Source: JBHHZM01 sp046758065
GTDB taxonomy: Bacteria; Pseudomonadota; Alphaproteobacteria; JAAXGF01
DNA length: 52,641 nucleotides
Direction of reading: 5' to 3'
NCBI GenBank assembly: GCA_046758065.1
Contig: JBHHZM010000002.1
Location: forward strand, 1-52,641
The notes beneath the pieces are model-generated. The model saw nothing but the letters and a program-made list of their open reading frames with translations, searched no databases and had not been told where the DNA came from. Shown piece after piece: positions 42,298 through 49,693 of this stretch. The stretch's first letter is position 1. Each line of letters begins with the position of its first letter. The position numbers were made by a program, and so were the translations under genes.

Positions 42298-42863
42298 GGA
42301 TAGCCCGGCTGGTCCTCGGGGCCGAGTGCGTCGTCGGCGATGGTGACGTAAGGGGCCTTGGCCTCGGCGCTGACCGTGAAGTGATCCCACATGCCGGCCT
42401 GGGCGTGGCCGGCGACGCCGCACAGGAGGTGGAACACGCCCGGTTTCTTGGCCTTGAAGCGTAGCGAATCCGTGCACGCCAGACAGCCTTCCCGGGGATC
42501 GCTCGAATAGGCGCGCGGGATCCCGACCTGTTCGCGTCCGGCGTCGTTGGGGAAGGCGTCGGGCGCGAACGGCTGGCTTACGATCAGACTGTGCGGGTAG
42601 TTGCCGTCGGGGTTCTTGAAGTCGATCCGGACCTTCGCGCCGAGCGGGATGACCACGGTCATGCCGCCCTCGCTGTAGCCGTTGAAGTTCCACGAACCGT
42701 TGTTGCCGTTGTAGGCGGCGACGATCTCGATCTTGACCGTGTTCTTCGCCTCGTCGAACGTGAGCCAGCTCGGGACGATCCGCTCCGCGGCGAGCGCCGG
42801 CGCCACAACGATCAGCGCCAGCGCGCCGGCACCGAGGAGTCCGTTCGATACGATGCCTCTCAT
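42294..42863 (-). CDS. Secreted type 1 copper protein (cupredoxin, sulfocyanin-like)
   Basis: A 189-residue protein with a signal peptide (cleavage near ALA-A, residue 25) and a cupredoxin fold. The type 1 copper ligands are complete: His91 (YPHSLIV) and Cys148-x4-His153-x4-Met158 (LLCGVAGHAQAGM). A second cysteine pair, C127-L-A-C130, could form a disulfide. It is the gene right after the PQQ dehydrogenase, so it probably accepts electrons from it, a role usually held by a cytochrome c. The ATG at 42863 has an AGGAG site; the upstream open frame is not used. Downstream, the next gene overlaps by four bases. Confidence 0.88.
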   Translation of the reverse strand: MRGIVSNGLLGAGALALIVVAPALAAERIVPSWLTFDEAKNTVKIEIVAAYNGNNGSWNFNGYSEGGMTVVIPLGAKVRIDFKNPDGNYPHSLIVSQPFAPDAFPNDAGREQVGIPRAYSSDPREGCLACTDSLRFKAKKPGVFHLLCGVAGHAQAGMWDHFTVSAEAKAPYVTIADDALGPEDQPGYP

Positions 42864-42922
42864 CGGTCGCTCCTGCCGTTCCGAAAACCCGTGTGCGTCG
42901 CCGGGCGGGCGGCGCACGAGGC

Positions 42923-42951
42923 GGCGCCACCCCGGAGACCGGGGTGGCGCC
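42923..42951 (-). terminator. Perfect hairpin between PQQ dehydrogenase and cupredoxin genes
   Basis: GGCGCCACCCCGG (42923-42935) and CCGGGGTGGCGCC (42939-42951) pair perfectly over 13 bp with a 3-nt loop, in the 109-bp gap. No T-run follows on the minus strand. It probably stabilises the dehydrogenase mRNA or causes partial termination, so the dehydrogenase is made in excess over downstream genes. Confidence 0.55.
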
Positions 42952-42972
42952 TGAGCCCGCCGGGCGGTGCGT

Positions 42973-44652
42973 CTATTCGAGCGCGAAGACGAGCAAGGCG
43001 TCGCCGCGCTTGAAGTTGGTCTGATGCACGCCGCCCGAGGCGACTGCGATGTGCAGCTTGCCGTCGACCTCGAACGCCATCGGCGCAGAGTTGACGCCGG
43101 CGCCCGCCTGGAACTGCCACAGCTGCTCGCCGGTGCGCGCGTTGTAGGCCTTGAACAGGCCGTTGCCCTCGCCGGCGAAAACCACGTCTCCGGCGGTGAC
43201 CAGCGCGCCGCCGATCATCGGCTGCTCGGTCTTCGCCTGCCAGACGATCCAGCCGTTGTCGACGTCGACCGCCGTGACGTTGCCCCACTGCTGCTCGCCG
43301 GGGATGGCGACGAACGCCGATCCCAGCCACAGCCTGCCCTTGGCGTAAGGCGCGTTGTGGGTGATGTAGTCCATCGGCTGGTGCAGGTTGACGTAGTAGA
43401 CCATGCGGGTGTCGGGACTGAACGCCCCCGGCGACCATTCGACCCCGCCGTTGGCGCCCGGCAGCATGCGCGTGCCGGCCTCGGTAGGCTGCGCGAACAG
43501 GTTCTCCTGCGGCACCATCGACGGCGAGCGCCGGATGAGCCGCCCGTCGCGGCGGTCGTGGACGTAGACCCAACCGGTCTTGCCGCCGTGGATTGCGCCG
43601 GGAACCATGTTGCCGTTCTCGTCGGCAACGTCGGCGAGGATCGGCGGCGACACCGCGTCGAGGTCCCAGACGTCGTGCGGGACATACTGATACGCCCATT
43701 TGATCTCGCCGGTCTCGATGTCGAGGGCGAGCAGCGAATCCGACCAGCGGTTGTCGCCGGGCCGCACCGAGCCGTCGAGATCGGGCGACGGGTTGCCGGT
43801 GGTGACGACGACGAGCCCGAGGTCGGGGTCGATCGACGGCGTCATCCACTGCGAGGCGCCGCCGCGCTTCCACGAATCGGCGTACTTGCCCGAGGCGACC
43901 GCCGCCTTCTCGCCGGCGACGTCGCGATGGAGCGGGTTGATGCCGTCGGCCTTGGCGACGTAGACGCCTTCCCAGCCCTTGACGCCGTCGGGCGAGGCCT
44001 CGTCGGGCGCGGGAATCAGGTGGGTGCGCCAGATCAGGTCGCCGGTGTCCTTGTTGTAGGCGCTGACGAAACCGCGGATGCCGTACTCGGCGCCCGAGAT
44101 GCCGAGGATCACCTTGTCCTTGTAGATGACCGGCGCGTGGGTCTCGGAGTAGCCGGCCTCGGGGTCGGCGATCTCGGTTTCCCAGACCAGCTCGCCGCTG
44201 CGCTTGTCGAGCGCGATCAGCATGGCGTCGAGCGTCGCCATGTAGACCAGGTTGCCGGCGATCGCCACGCCGCGGTTGTTCGGTCCGCAGCAGAAAATCG
44301 TGGTGCCGAGCTTGTGCTCGTAGTGCCACAGTTCGCGCCCGGTCGCAGCGTCGATGGCGAAGACGTGGTTGTACGGAGTGGTGATGTACATCACCCCCCG
44401 CTCGACGATCGGCGTGTTCTCGTACGAACCGACGATGCCGCTTTGATGAATCCATTTGAGACGCAGGCCGTCGACGTTGTCGACGTTGATCTGATCGCTC
44501 GGCACGAAACGCATCTGGCCGAGATCGCCGCCGTAGTTGAGCCAGTCGCGGCTCTGGCTGCCGGCGTGCAGGATCTCCTCCCAGCTCGCGGCCGAGGCCG
44601 CGGTCGCCACACCGGCGACGACGCCAGCCAATATCAGGCTCTTTAAAGACAT
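42973..44652 (-). CDS. PQQ-dependent alcohol dehydrogenase with lanthanide-type WDxD signature
   Basis: A 559-residue periplasmic quinoprotein beta-propeller, methanol/ethanol dehydrogenase family. Signal peptide ends near ASA-A (residue 21). Seen are the adjacent-cysteine pair C121-C122, E189 (GAEYG), N287 (TTGNPSPD), RPGDNRW and the catalytic D330 in PHDVWDLD. D332, two residues on, is the extra aspartate that coordinates a lanthanide in XoxF-type enzymes; calcium MxaF enzymes have Ala there. There is no C-terminal haem domain. The ATG at 44652 follows GGAGAGGGG; an ATG at 44667 is less likely. It is about 40 residues shorter than typical XoxF. Substrate unknown. Confidence 0.93.
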   Translation of the reverse strand: MSLKSLILAGVVAGVATAASAASWEEILHAGSQSRDWLNYGGDLGQMRFVPSDQINVDNVDGLRLKWIHQSGIVGSYENTPIVERGVMYITTPYNHVFAIDAATGRELWHYEHKLGTTIFCCGPNNRGVAIAGNLVYMATLDAMLIALDKRSGELVWETEIADPEAGYSETHAPVIYKDKVILGISGAEYGIRGFVSAYNKDTGDLIWRTHLIPAPDEASPDGVKGWEGVYVAKADGINPLHRDVAGEKAAVASGKYADSWKRGGASQWMTPSIDPDLGLVVVTTGNPSPDLDGSVRPGDNRWSDSLLALDIETGEIKWAYQYVPHDVWDLDAVSPPILADVADENGNMVPGAIHGGKTGWVYVHDRRDGRLIRRSPSMVPQENLFAQPTEAGTRMLPGANGGVEWSPGAFSPDTRMVYYVNLHQPMDYITHNAPYAKGRLWLGSAFVAIPGEQQWGNVTAVDVDNGWIVWQAKTEQPMIGGALVTAGDVVFAGEGNGLFKAYNARTGEQLWQFQAGAGVNSAPMAFEVDGKLHIAVASGGVHQTNFKRGDALLVFALE

Positions 44653-44728
44653 TACCCCTCTCCCCATAAGACGATCCTTTCGCGCGCCGGAGCGCGCGGT
44701 CGTCCTTTGTCGTTGGTGAAAGCCGGGC

Positions 44729-44815
44729 TCAGTCGAGCTCGGCGCAGGCGTAGCAGTTGATTTCCATGCCGACGGCGATCTCGACGATCACCGGCTTGGA
44801 CCATACGCGCGACAT
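44729..44815 (-). CDS. pqqA: PQQ precursor peptide PqqA
   Basis: A 28-residue peptide. It has the PqqA layout: a short leader (KPVIVEIAVGME) and the conserved Glu18-x3-Tyr22 whose side chains are cross-linked to make pyrroloquinoline quinone (EINCY). The C-terminus ends at Asp28, without the usual extra residues, and Cys21 and Cys24 flank the tyrosine. A GGGAGGACGGGG ribosome site precedes the ATG. The gene is 76 bp upstream of the dehydrogenase in the same direction, likely one operon. pqqB, C, D and E are not in the window and must be elsewhere. Confidence 0.88.
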   Translation of the reverse strand: MSRVWSKPVIVEIAVGMEINCYACAELD

Positions 44816-44861
44816 ACCCCGTCCTCCCGGTTGTTGTATTTGGACACAGGTCAACCACCCC

Positions 44862-44884
44862 CGGTCGCCGACCTTCGGCGACCG
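44862..44884 (-). promoter_or_regulatory. Hairpin in the pqqA leader
   Basis: CGGTCGCCGA (44862-44871) pairs perfectly with TCGGCGACCG (44875-44884) around a 3-nt loop, 47 bp ahead of the pqqA start. It may be a leader structure or part of an operator. Confidence 0.35.
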
Positions 44885-45387
44885 CAAGCGATACCCCCGC
44901 ACCGCTATGTTGCGGCGAATCCGATCGCGAATCAAGTTTCGGGTTGGTCGGGGTGATGTGCGGGAGTTTGGGTCGAGGTTCGACGCACCAAAATCGCACG
45001 GCGGACTCGAACGCCGACTATGGCGATGAAAGCGGTCGTCGTTCGGGCGCGGGCCGTCGTTCCGGCGGCGCCATCACGCCGGCGCCGCAGCGAAGTTCGT
45101 TCCCGGGACGCGCGGCCCCGCCGAGCCCGTCGCCGAAACCGGAACCCTCGCCATGGGTCAGACCTTGCCGTCCAAGATCGGAGCGATCATGGGGTGCGCT
45201 CTGAGGCAAAGCCGAAGAAAATCATCGGAACGTCGGCTCTTCCCCACCTTCCAGACCACTTGGCGCGGCGGTCGGGACAGGAAAAGCTGGCCAAAAACGG
45301 ACCTAGGAATGAAGTTCGGAAGCCCGGGGTTTCCCGAACGGCGTCGTCAGGCGGATTTCCGGTATCCCCGCTGGGCCTCGCGGGTCA

Positions 45388-45416
45388 TTGACTTCTCCGG
45401 GATATCCTCTACATAT
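45388..45416 (+). promoter_or_regulatory. Cold-shock gene promoter
   Basis: TTGACT (45388-45393) and ACATAT (45411-45416) lie 17 bp apart. Transcription from about 45422 would give a leader of some 140 nt, as usual for cold-shock genes. Confidence 0.5.
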
Positions 45417-45508
45417 CCCACATACGTGATGCATTTGTTTTGTGTTACCTAAATAACCGGCACGCCGATTAGCTTAGTTATCCCCTGACAATGCGAGCGT
45501 TAAACCGA

Positions 45509-45536
45509 CCGCGCCGTCACATGGTGTGAGGCGCGG
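45509..45536 (+). promoter_or_regulatory. Hairpin in the cold-shock 5' leader
   Basis: CCGCGCC/GGCGCGG enclosing TCACA/TGTGA with a TGG loop gives a 12-bp stem with one bulge, about 30 nt before the start codon. It could affect temperature-dependent translation. Confidence 0.4.
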
Positions 45537-45565
45537 AATCAAGACTCCTGTTAGAGGAAATAACT

Positions 45566-45775
45566 ATGGCTACTGGTACTGTAAAGTGGTTCAACCCGGC
45601 CAAGGGTTTCGGATTCATCGAGCCGGAAGACGGCTCGAAAGACGCTTTCGTCCACATTTCGGCCGTCGAGCGCGCCGGACTGAGTTCGCTTAGCGAAGGG
45701 CAGAAGGTCTCCTATGAGCTTCAGCCCGGACAGAACGGCAAATCTTCCGCCGAGAACCTGTCCATCATCGACTAA
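45566..45775 (+). CDS. cspA: Cold-shock domain protein (CspA family)
   Basis: A 69-residue single cold-shock domain protein that binds single-stranded RNA and DNA and acts as an RNA chaperone. RNP1 (KGFGFI) and RNP2 (VFVHIS-like DAFVHIS) are present, in GTVKWFNPAKGFGFIEPEDG and DAFVHISAVERAGL. Length and ends are standard. AGAGGAA precedes the ATG. The long leader suggests post-transcriptional control. Confidence 0.96.
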   Translation: MATGTVKWFNPAKGFGFIEPEDGSKDAFVHISAVERAGLSSLSEGQKVSYELQPGQNGKSSAENLSIID

Positions 45776-45787
45776 CCACGCAAGGCA

Positions 45788-45813
45788 CCGCCTCCAACTC
45801 CCGTTGGGGGCGG
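45788..45813 (+). terminator. Hairpin downstream of the cold-shock gene
   Basis: CCGCCTCCAAC and GTTGGGGGCGG form an 11-bp stem (one T-G pair) with a TCCC loop, 12 bp after the stop. No clear T-run follows. Confidence 0.5.
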
Positions 45814-46049
45814 CCACCGCTCGCCGTCAGCGACGCGACCTTCAACGATCGCGCGGCGGACCGAAGGAAATGGGCCGACTGATCGGTGGTCATTCCTTCT
45901 GCAACAAAAAAACGACGAACAATAAGATAAACGGCGCGATGCGCCGTGCCGTCGCCGACCTTGCGCACCATGCTGCGAGCAGTCCCGCCTGCGCTCCGGG
46001 ACGAAAATTTCCGCCCGTGACGCCTCGAACCGAAGCAGAGGATTACCAA

Positions 46050-46292
46050 ATGCGGATGTCAGTAAAATCGAGGGCCGAGGAACAGTTCGCCGCAATCCAG
46101 AAGAAGGCCAAGCAGGCCCTGAAGGAAAAGGAAAAAGCGCGGCAGGAGATCGCGGAACGCGTGGCGAGGCTGCGGACCCTCCGCCTCGCCAAAGAGGCGG
46201 CCGACAAGGAAGCCGCCGAGGAGGCCGACGCCGAGAAAGCGGCCGCCAAGACCAAAAAGCCATCGCGTTTGCCCCAGGCTCACCGACACTAA
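46050..46292 (+). CDS. Small coiled-coil protein
   Basis: An 80-residue, highly charged protein that is almost entirely one predicted helix (residues about 8-70, rich in Lys, Glu, Ala and Arg, with AIQKKAKQALKEKEKARQE). No catalytic motif. Similar small Lys/Glu-rich proteins are found next to cold-shock genes in alphaproteobacteria, from general recollection. AGAGGA precedes the ATG; a second ATG two codons on is possible. The open frame upstream to 45714 overlaps the cold-shock gene and is not used. Function unknown. Confidence 0.7.
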   Translation: MRMSVKSRAEEQFAAIQKKAKQALKEKEKARQEIAERVARLRTLRLAKEAADKEAAEEADAEKAAAKTKKPSRLPQAHRH

Positions 46293-46503
46293 TCGTAACG
46301 GCCGCAAAGGCCGCAACGGAACCCGACATCGACGAACCGCAATCGGCATCCGCCTCTACGTGGCGCTTCACGAAGCGTTTGTTTCTTCGTCGCCTTCGCG
46401 TTCTACATCCTCCCGGCCCATGCTGTATGACCGCGGGGCGTGAGGCGCCTCCCGCCCGCTCCGGGGGCTACCCGTACGCCGCCGGAGCTCCTATCTTGTT
46501 GGC

Positions 46504-48435
46504 GTGAGCCCCGCGACGCGGCGATTGGCAGTGAGCGAACGCAAGACACCCGAAGCGACGCCGGCGGTCGAACCCGCCCAAGGCCCGGCCGCGACCGGCG
46601 CCGCCGTGATCCAGGCGGCGCTTCCCGGCCTGCCGTCGCGCCCCGGGGTCTACCGCATGATCGCGGCCAAGGGCGAGGCGCTTTACGTCGGCAAGGCCAA
46701 GAACCTGCGCAAGCGGGTCGCGGCCTACGCCAACCCCGGGCGGCTGTCGACCCGCATCGCCCGCATGGTGGCGCGCACCGCCGCGCTCGAGGTCGTCACC
46801 ACCCATACCGAGGCCGAGGCGCTGCTGCTCGAAGCCAACCTCATCAAGCGCCTCAAGCCGCGCTACAACATCCTGCTGCGCGACGACAAGTCGTATCCCT
46901 ACATCCTGCTGCGCCGCGATCACGACTGGCCGCAGCTCGTCAAGCACCGCGGCGCGCGCCGCCGCGAGGGCGAGTATTTCGGCCCCTTCGCCTCGGCCGG
47001 GGCGGTCAATCAGACGCTGATTACGCTGCAGCGGGCGTTTCCCTTGCGCTCGTGTCCCGACAGCGTGTTCGCGAGCCGCACGCGGCCCTGCCTGCAATAC
47101 CAGATCAAGCGCTGCGTCGCGCCCTGCGACGGGCGCATCGACGCTGCCGGATACGCCGCCCTGGTCGAGGACGCCCGCACCTTCCTCGCCGGCCGGAGTC
47201 GCGAGGTGCAGGAGAGGCTTTCGACCCGCATGGAGGCGGCGAGCGAGGCGCTCGATTTCGAGACCGCGGCGGTGTTCCGCGACCGCATCCGGGCGCTTTC
47301 GCAGGTTCAGGCGAACCAGGAGATCAGCGTCGCCGGCGTCGGCGACGCCGACGTCATCGCCATACACCGGGAAGGCGGGCAGGCGTGCGTCGAGGTCTTC
47401 TTCTTCCGAGCCGGACAGAACTACGGCAACCGCGCCTATTTCCCGGTGCGCGCGGGCGCGGCCGACACCGCCGAGGTGCTGGCCGCTTTCGTTGGCCAGT
47501 TCTACGAGAACAAGCGGGCGCCGCGCGCGATACTCGTCAGCCACGCCCTGCCCGAGCAGCCGCTGATCGCCGACGCGCTGTCGCTGCGCGCCGGACGCCG
47601 CGTGCGCATCGTCCGCCCGCAGCGCGGCACGCGCCGCAAGCTGGTCGCGCACGCCGCCGCCAACGCGCGTCTCGCGCTGGCGCGCAAGCTGTCGGAAAGC
47701 GCGGCGCAACGCCGCCTGCTCGAAGCGCTGGCGAAACGGCTCGCGCTCGAAGCGCCGCCGCAACGTATCGAGGTCTACGACAACAGCCACATTTCGGGCC
47801 GCGACGCCGTCGGCTGCATGATCGTCGCCGGACCCGACGGCTTCGTCAGGAACGCCTATCGCAAGTTCAACATCAGGAACGTCGCCGATATCGCGCCGGG
47901 CGACGACTACGCCATGATGCGCGAGGTGCTCGCCCGCCGGTTTTCCCGCCTGCTCAAGGAGGACCACGAGGGCGACCGCGGCGCCTGGCCCGATCTGGTG
48001 ATCCTCGACGGCGGCGCCGGCCAGCTCGGCGTCGCGCTCGAGGTCTTCGCCGATCTGGGGGTCGGCGACGTCGCCGTCGTCGCGGTCGCCAAGGGGCCCG
48101 AGCGCAACGCCGGACGCGAGCGCGTTTTCCTGCCGGGCCGTCCGCCCGTCATGCTCGCGCCCCACGATCCGGTGCTCTATTTCCTTCAGCGGCTGCGCGA
48201 TGAGGCCCACCGTTTCGCCATCGGCAGCCACCGGACGCGGCGCGGCAAGGCGGCCGGACGGTCGAGCCTCGACGCCATCCCGGGAGTCGGCGGCAAGCGC
48301 AAGCGGGCGCTCTTGCATCACTTCGGCTCGGCGCTCGGCGTCGCCCAGGCCGGCCTGCCCGACCTCGAGAAGGTCGCCGGCATCTCGGCCGCCGTGGCCC
48401 GGGCGGTCTACGATCATTTTCACGCCGACGACTAG
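46504..48435 (+). CDS. uvrC: Excinuclease ABC subunit C
   Basis: A 643-residue nucleotide-excision-repair nuclease that cuts on both sides of a lesion. Domains: N-terminal GIY-YIG nuclease (PGVYRMIAAKGEALYVGKAKNLRKRV), UVR domain binding UvrB (ALDFETAAVFRDRIRAL), RNase H-like C-terminal nuclease (YDNSHISGRDAVGCMIV and LVILDGGAGQLGVAL) and a terminal helix-hairpin-helix pair (IPGVGGKRKRALLHHFG). The GTG at 46504 is used; a GTG at 46531 is an alternative. No LexA-type box was found upstream. Confidence 0.95.
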   Translation: MSPATRRLAVSERKTPEATPAVEPAQGPAATGAAVIQAALPGLPSRPGVYRMIAAKGEALYVGKAKNLRKRVAAYANPGRLSTRIARMVARTAALEVVTTHTEAEALLLEANLIKRLKPRYNILLRDDKSYPYILLRRDHDWPQLVKHRGARRREGEYFGPFASAGAVNQTLITLQRAFPLRSCPDSVFASRTRPCLQYQIKRCVAPCDGRIDAAGYAALVEDARTFLAGRSREVQERLSTRMEAASEALDFETAAVFRDRIRALSQVQANQEISVAGVGDADVIAIHREGGQACVEVFFFRAGQNYGNRAYFPVRAGAADTAEVLAAFVGQFYENKRAPRAILVSHALPEQPLIADALSLRAGRRVRIVRPQRGTRRKLVAHAAANARLALARKLSESAAQRRLLEALAKRLALEAPPQRIEVYDNSHISGRDAVGCMIVAGPDGFVRNAYRKFNIRNVADIAPGDDYAMMREVLARRFSRLLKEDHEGDRGAWPDLVILDGGAGQLGVALEVFADLGVGDVAVVAVAKGPERNAGRERVFLPGRPPVMLAPHDPVLYFLQRLRDEAHRFAIGSHRTRRGKAAGRSSLDAIPGVGGKRKRALLHHFGSALGVAQAGLPDLEKVAGISAAVARAVYDHFHADD

Positions 48436-48489
48436 ACGCAAGATGCGATGAAATAGAACCAATCTCATCACATCTCGCTCTGGCCATGA

Positions 48490-48495
48490 TATAAC
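48490..48495 (+). promoter_or_regulatory. Candidate -10 element TATAAC upstream of pgsA
   Basis: TATAAC lies 27 bp before the pgsA ATG in the uvrC-pgsA gap; the -35 (ATCACA at a 17-bp spacing) is weak. Confidence 0.35.
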
Positions 48496-48522
48496 GCCCC
48501 AGCCCGCGAACGGACCTGCGCC

Positions 48523-49152
48523 ATGCATCTCAACCTGCCCAACCTGTTGACGCTGTCGCGCATCGGCGTGATTCCGCCGTTGGTCGCCCTGTTCTACTGG
48601 GACCATCCGCTGGCCGGCTGGATCGCCTGCGGATTGTTCACGCTGGGCGGGATCACCGATTTCCTCGACGGCTACATCGCGCGCACCCGGGGCCAGCACT
48701 CGCGGCTCGGGAAAATGCTCGACCCGATCGCCGACAAGCTGCTGGTCTCGGCGGCGATCCTGATGCTGGTCGCCAACGACGGCGCGCCGGTGCTCGCCGC
48801 CCTCGTCATCCTGTGCCGCGAGCTTCTGGTTTCCGGCCTGCGCGAGTTCCTCGCCGAACTCCGGGTCAGCGTCCCGGTAAGCCGGCTCGCCAAGTGGAAG
48901 ACGACGATCCAGATGGTCGCCATCGGGGTCCTGCTGGTCGGCGACGCGGGACCGACCTTCTTCACCGGGGCCCTGACGACCACCCTGGTCGGCGACATCC
49001 TGATGTGGCTCGCCGCCGGACTCACGCTGGTCACGGGCTTCGATTACCTGCGGGCCGGGCTCAAGCACATGAACGCGCCGGCGTCGCAGGAAACGGATCA
49101 CGAAAAGCCGCAGGCGTCGGTTCGCCCCGCAGGGTCGGCGTCGGCCGGATAA
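48523..49152 (+). CDS. pgsA: CDP-diacylglycerol--glycerol-3-phosphate 3-phosphatidyltransferase
   Basis: A 209-residue inner-membrane enzyme making phosphatidylglycerol phosphate. The CDP-alcohol phosphotransferase signature is complete: D46-x2-D49-G50-x2-A53-R54-x8-G63-x3-D67-x3-D71. Several membrane spans surround it. The last 25 residues are a charged extension. It follows uvrC as in many alphaproteobacteria and precedes the molybdenum-cofactor genes by 19 bp. Confidence 0.93.
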   Translation: MHLNLPNLLTLSRIGVIPPLVALFYWDHPLAGWIACGLFTLGGITDFLDGYIARTRGQHSRLGKMLDPIADKLLVSAAILMLVANDGAPVLAALVILCRELLVSGLREFLAELRVSVPVSRLAKWKTTIQMVAIGVLLVGDAGPTFFTGALTTTLVGDILMWLAAGLTLVTGFDYLRAGLKHMNAPASQETDHEKPQASVRPAGSASAG

Positions 49153-49171
49153 CGGGCCCTGCGAGACGCCG

Positions 49172-49690
49172 ATGAACGGGCAGGCGATGCGCATCTTCGG
49201 ATTGGCGGGCTGGAGCGGCAGCGGCAAGACCACGCTGCTGTGCCGGCTGCTGCCCGAGCTCACCGGGCGCGGGCTCAGGGTCTCGACCGTCAAGCACGTC
49301 CATCACACCGTCGACATCGACCGCCCGGGCAAGGACAGCTTCCGCCACCGCGACGCCGGCGCGACCGAGGTGATGATCGGCTCGGCCAAGCGCTGGGCGC
49401 TGCTGCACGAGTATCGCGGCGAGCCCGAGCCGACGATCGACGAACTGCTCGCGCACATGACCCCGGTCGATCTGCTGATCATCGAAGGCTTCAAGCGCGA
49501 CGCGCATCCCAAGATCGAGGTCCACCGCCCGGTCCTCGGCAAGACGCTGCTCTGCCGCGACGACCCCCACATCGTCGCGGTGGCGAGCGACGCGCCGCTC
49601 GACGGCCTGCATCTGCCCGTGCTCAACCTCAACGATCCGCCCGCCATCGCCGGCTTCATCGTCGGGCATTGCGGGCTCGAGGCGCGCTGA
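49172..49690 (+). CDS. mobB: Molybdopterin-guanine dinucleotide biosynthesis adaptor MobB
   Basis: A 172-residue P-loop GTP-binding protein. Walker A is GWSGSGKTTLL; later come VKHVHHTVDIDRPGKDSFRHRDAGA and LLIIEGFKRDAHPKIEVHR, typical of MobB. It assists attachment of GMP to the molybdenum cofactor. The moeA start is 3 bp after its stop. No mobA is present in the window. Confidence 0.93.
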   Translation: MNGQAMRIFGLAGWSGSGKTTLLCRLLPELTGRGLRVSTVKHVHHTVDIDRPGKDSFRHRDAGATEVMIGSAKRWALLHEYRGEPEPTIDELLAHMTPVDLLIIEGFKRDAHPKIEVHRPVLGKTLLCRDDPHIVAVASDAPLDGLHLPVLNLNDPPAIAGFIVGHCGLEAR

Positions 49691-49693
49691 ACG

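Larger units (their letters stand above)
44816..45565. other. 750-bp intergenic region between pqqA and the cold-shock gene
   Basis: This stretch has no gene I can support. It holds the divergent control regions of pqqA (minus strand) and the cold-shock gene (plus strand). A perfect 10-bp stem with a CCT loop lies at 44862-44884, in the pqqA leader. Open frames at 45020-45391 and 45153-45452 lack family features and are biased in composition. The last 180 bp are AT-richer and carry the cold-shock promoter and leader. Confidence 0.55.

Noticed and set aside
44960..45000. GGTTCGA-like T-loop sequence suggesting a tRNA
   Set aside because: No acceptor stem, D arm or anticodon arm can be drawn around it.
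45020..45452. Two overlapping open frames upstream of the cold-shock gene
   Set aside because: They are Arg-rich, overlap each other in different frames, have no good ribosome site and end in the cold-shock promoter region.
46468..49293. Long minus-strand open frame (941 codons) across uvrC, pgsA and mobB
   Set aside because: Antisense to three genes with full family motifs; biased composition and no recognisable domain.
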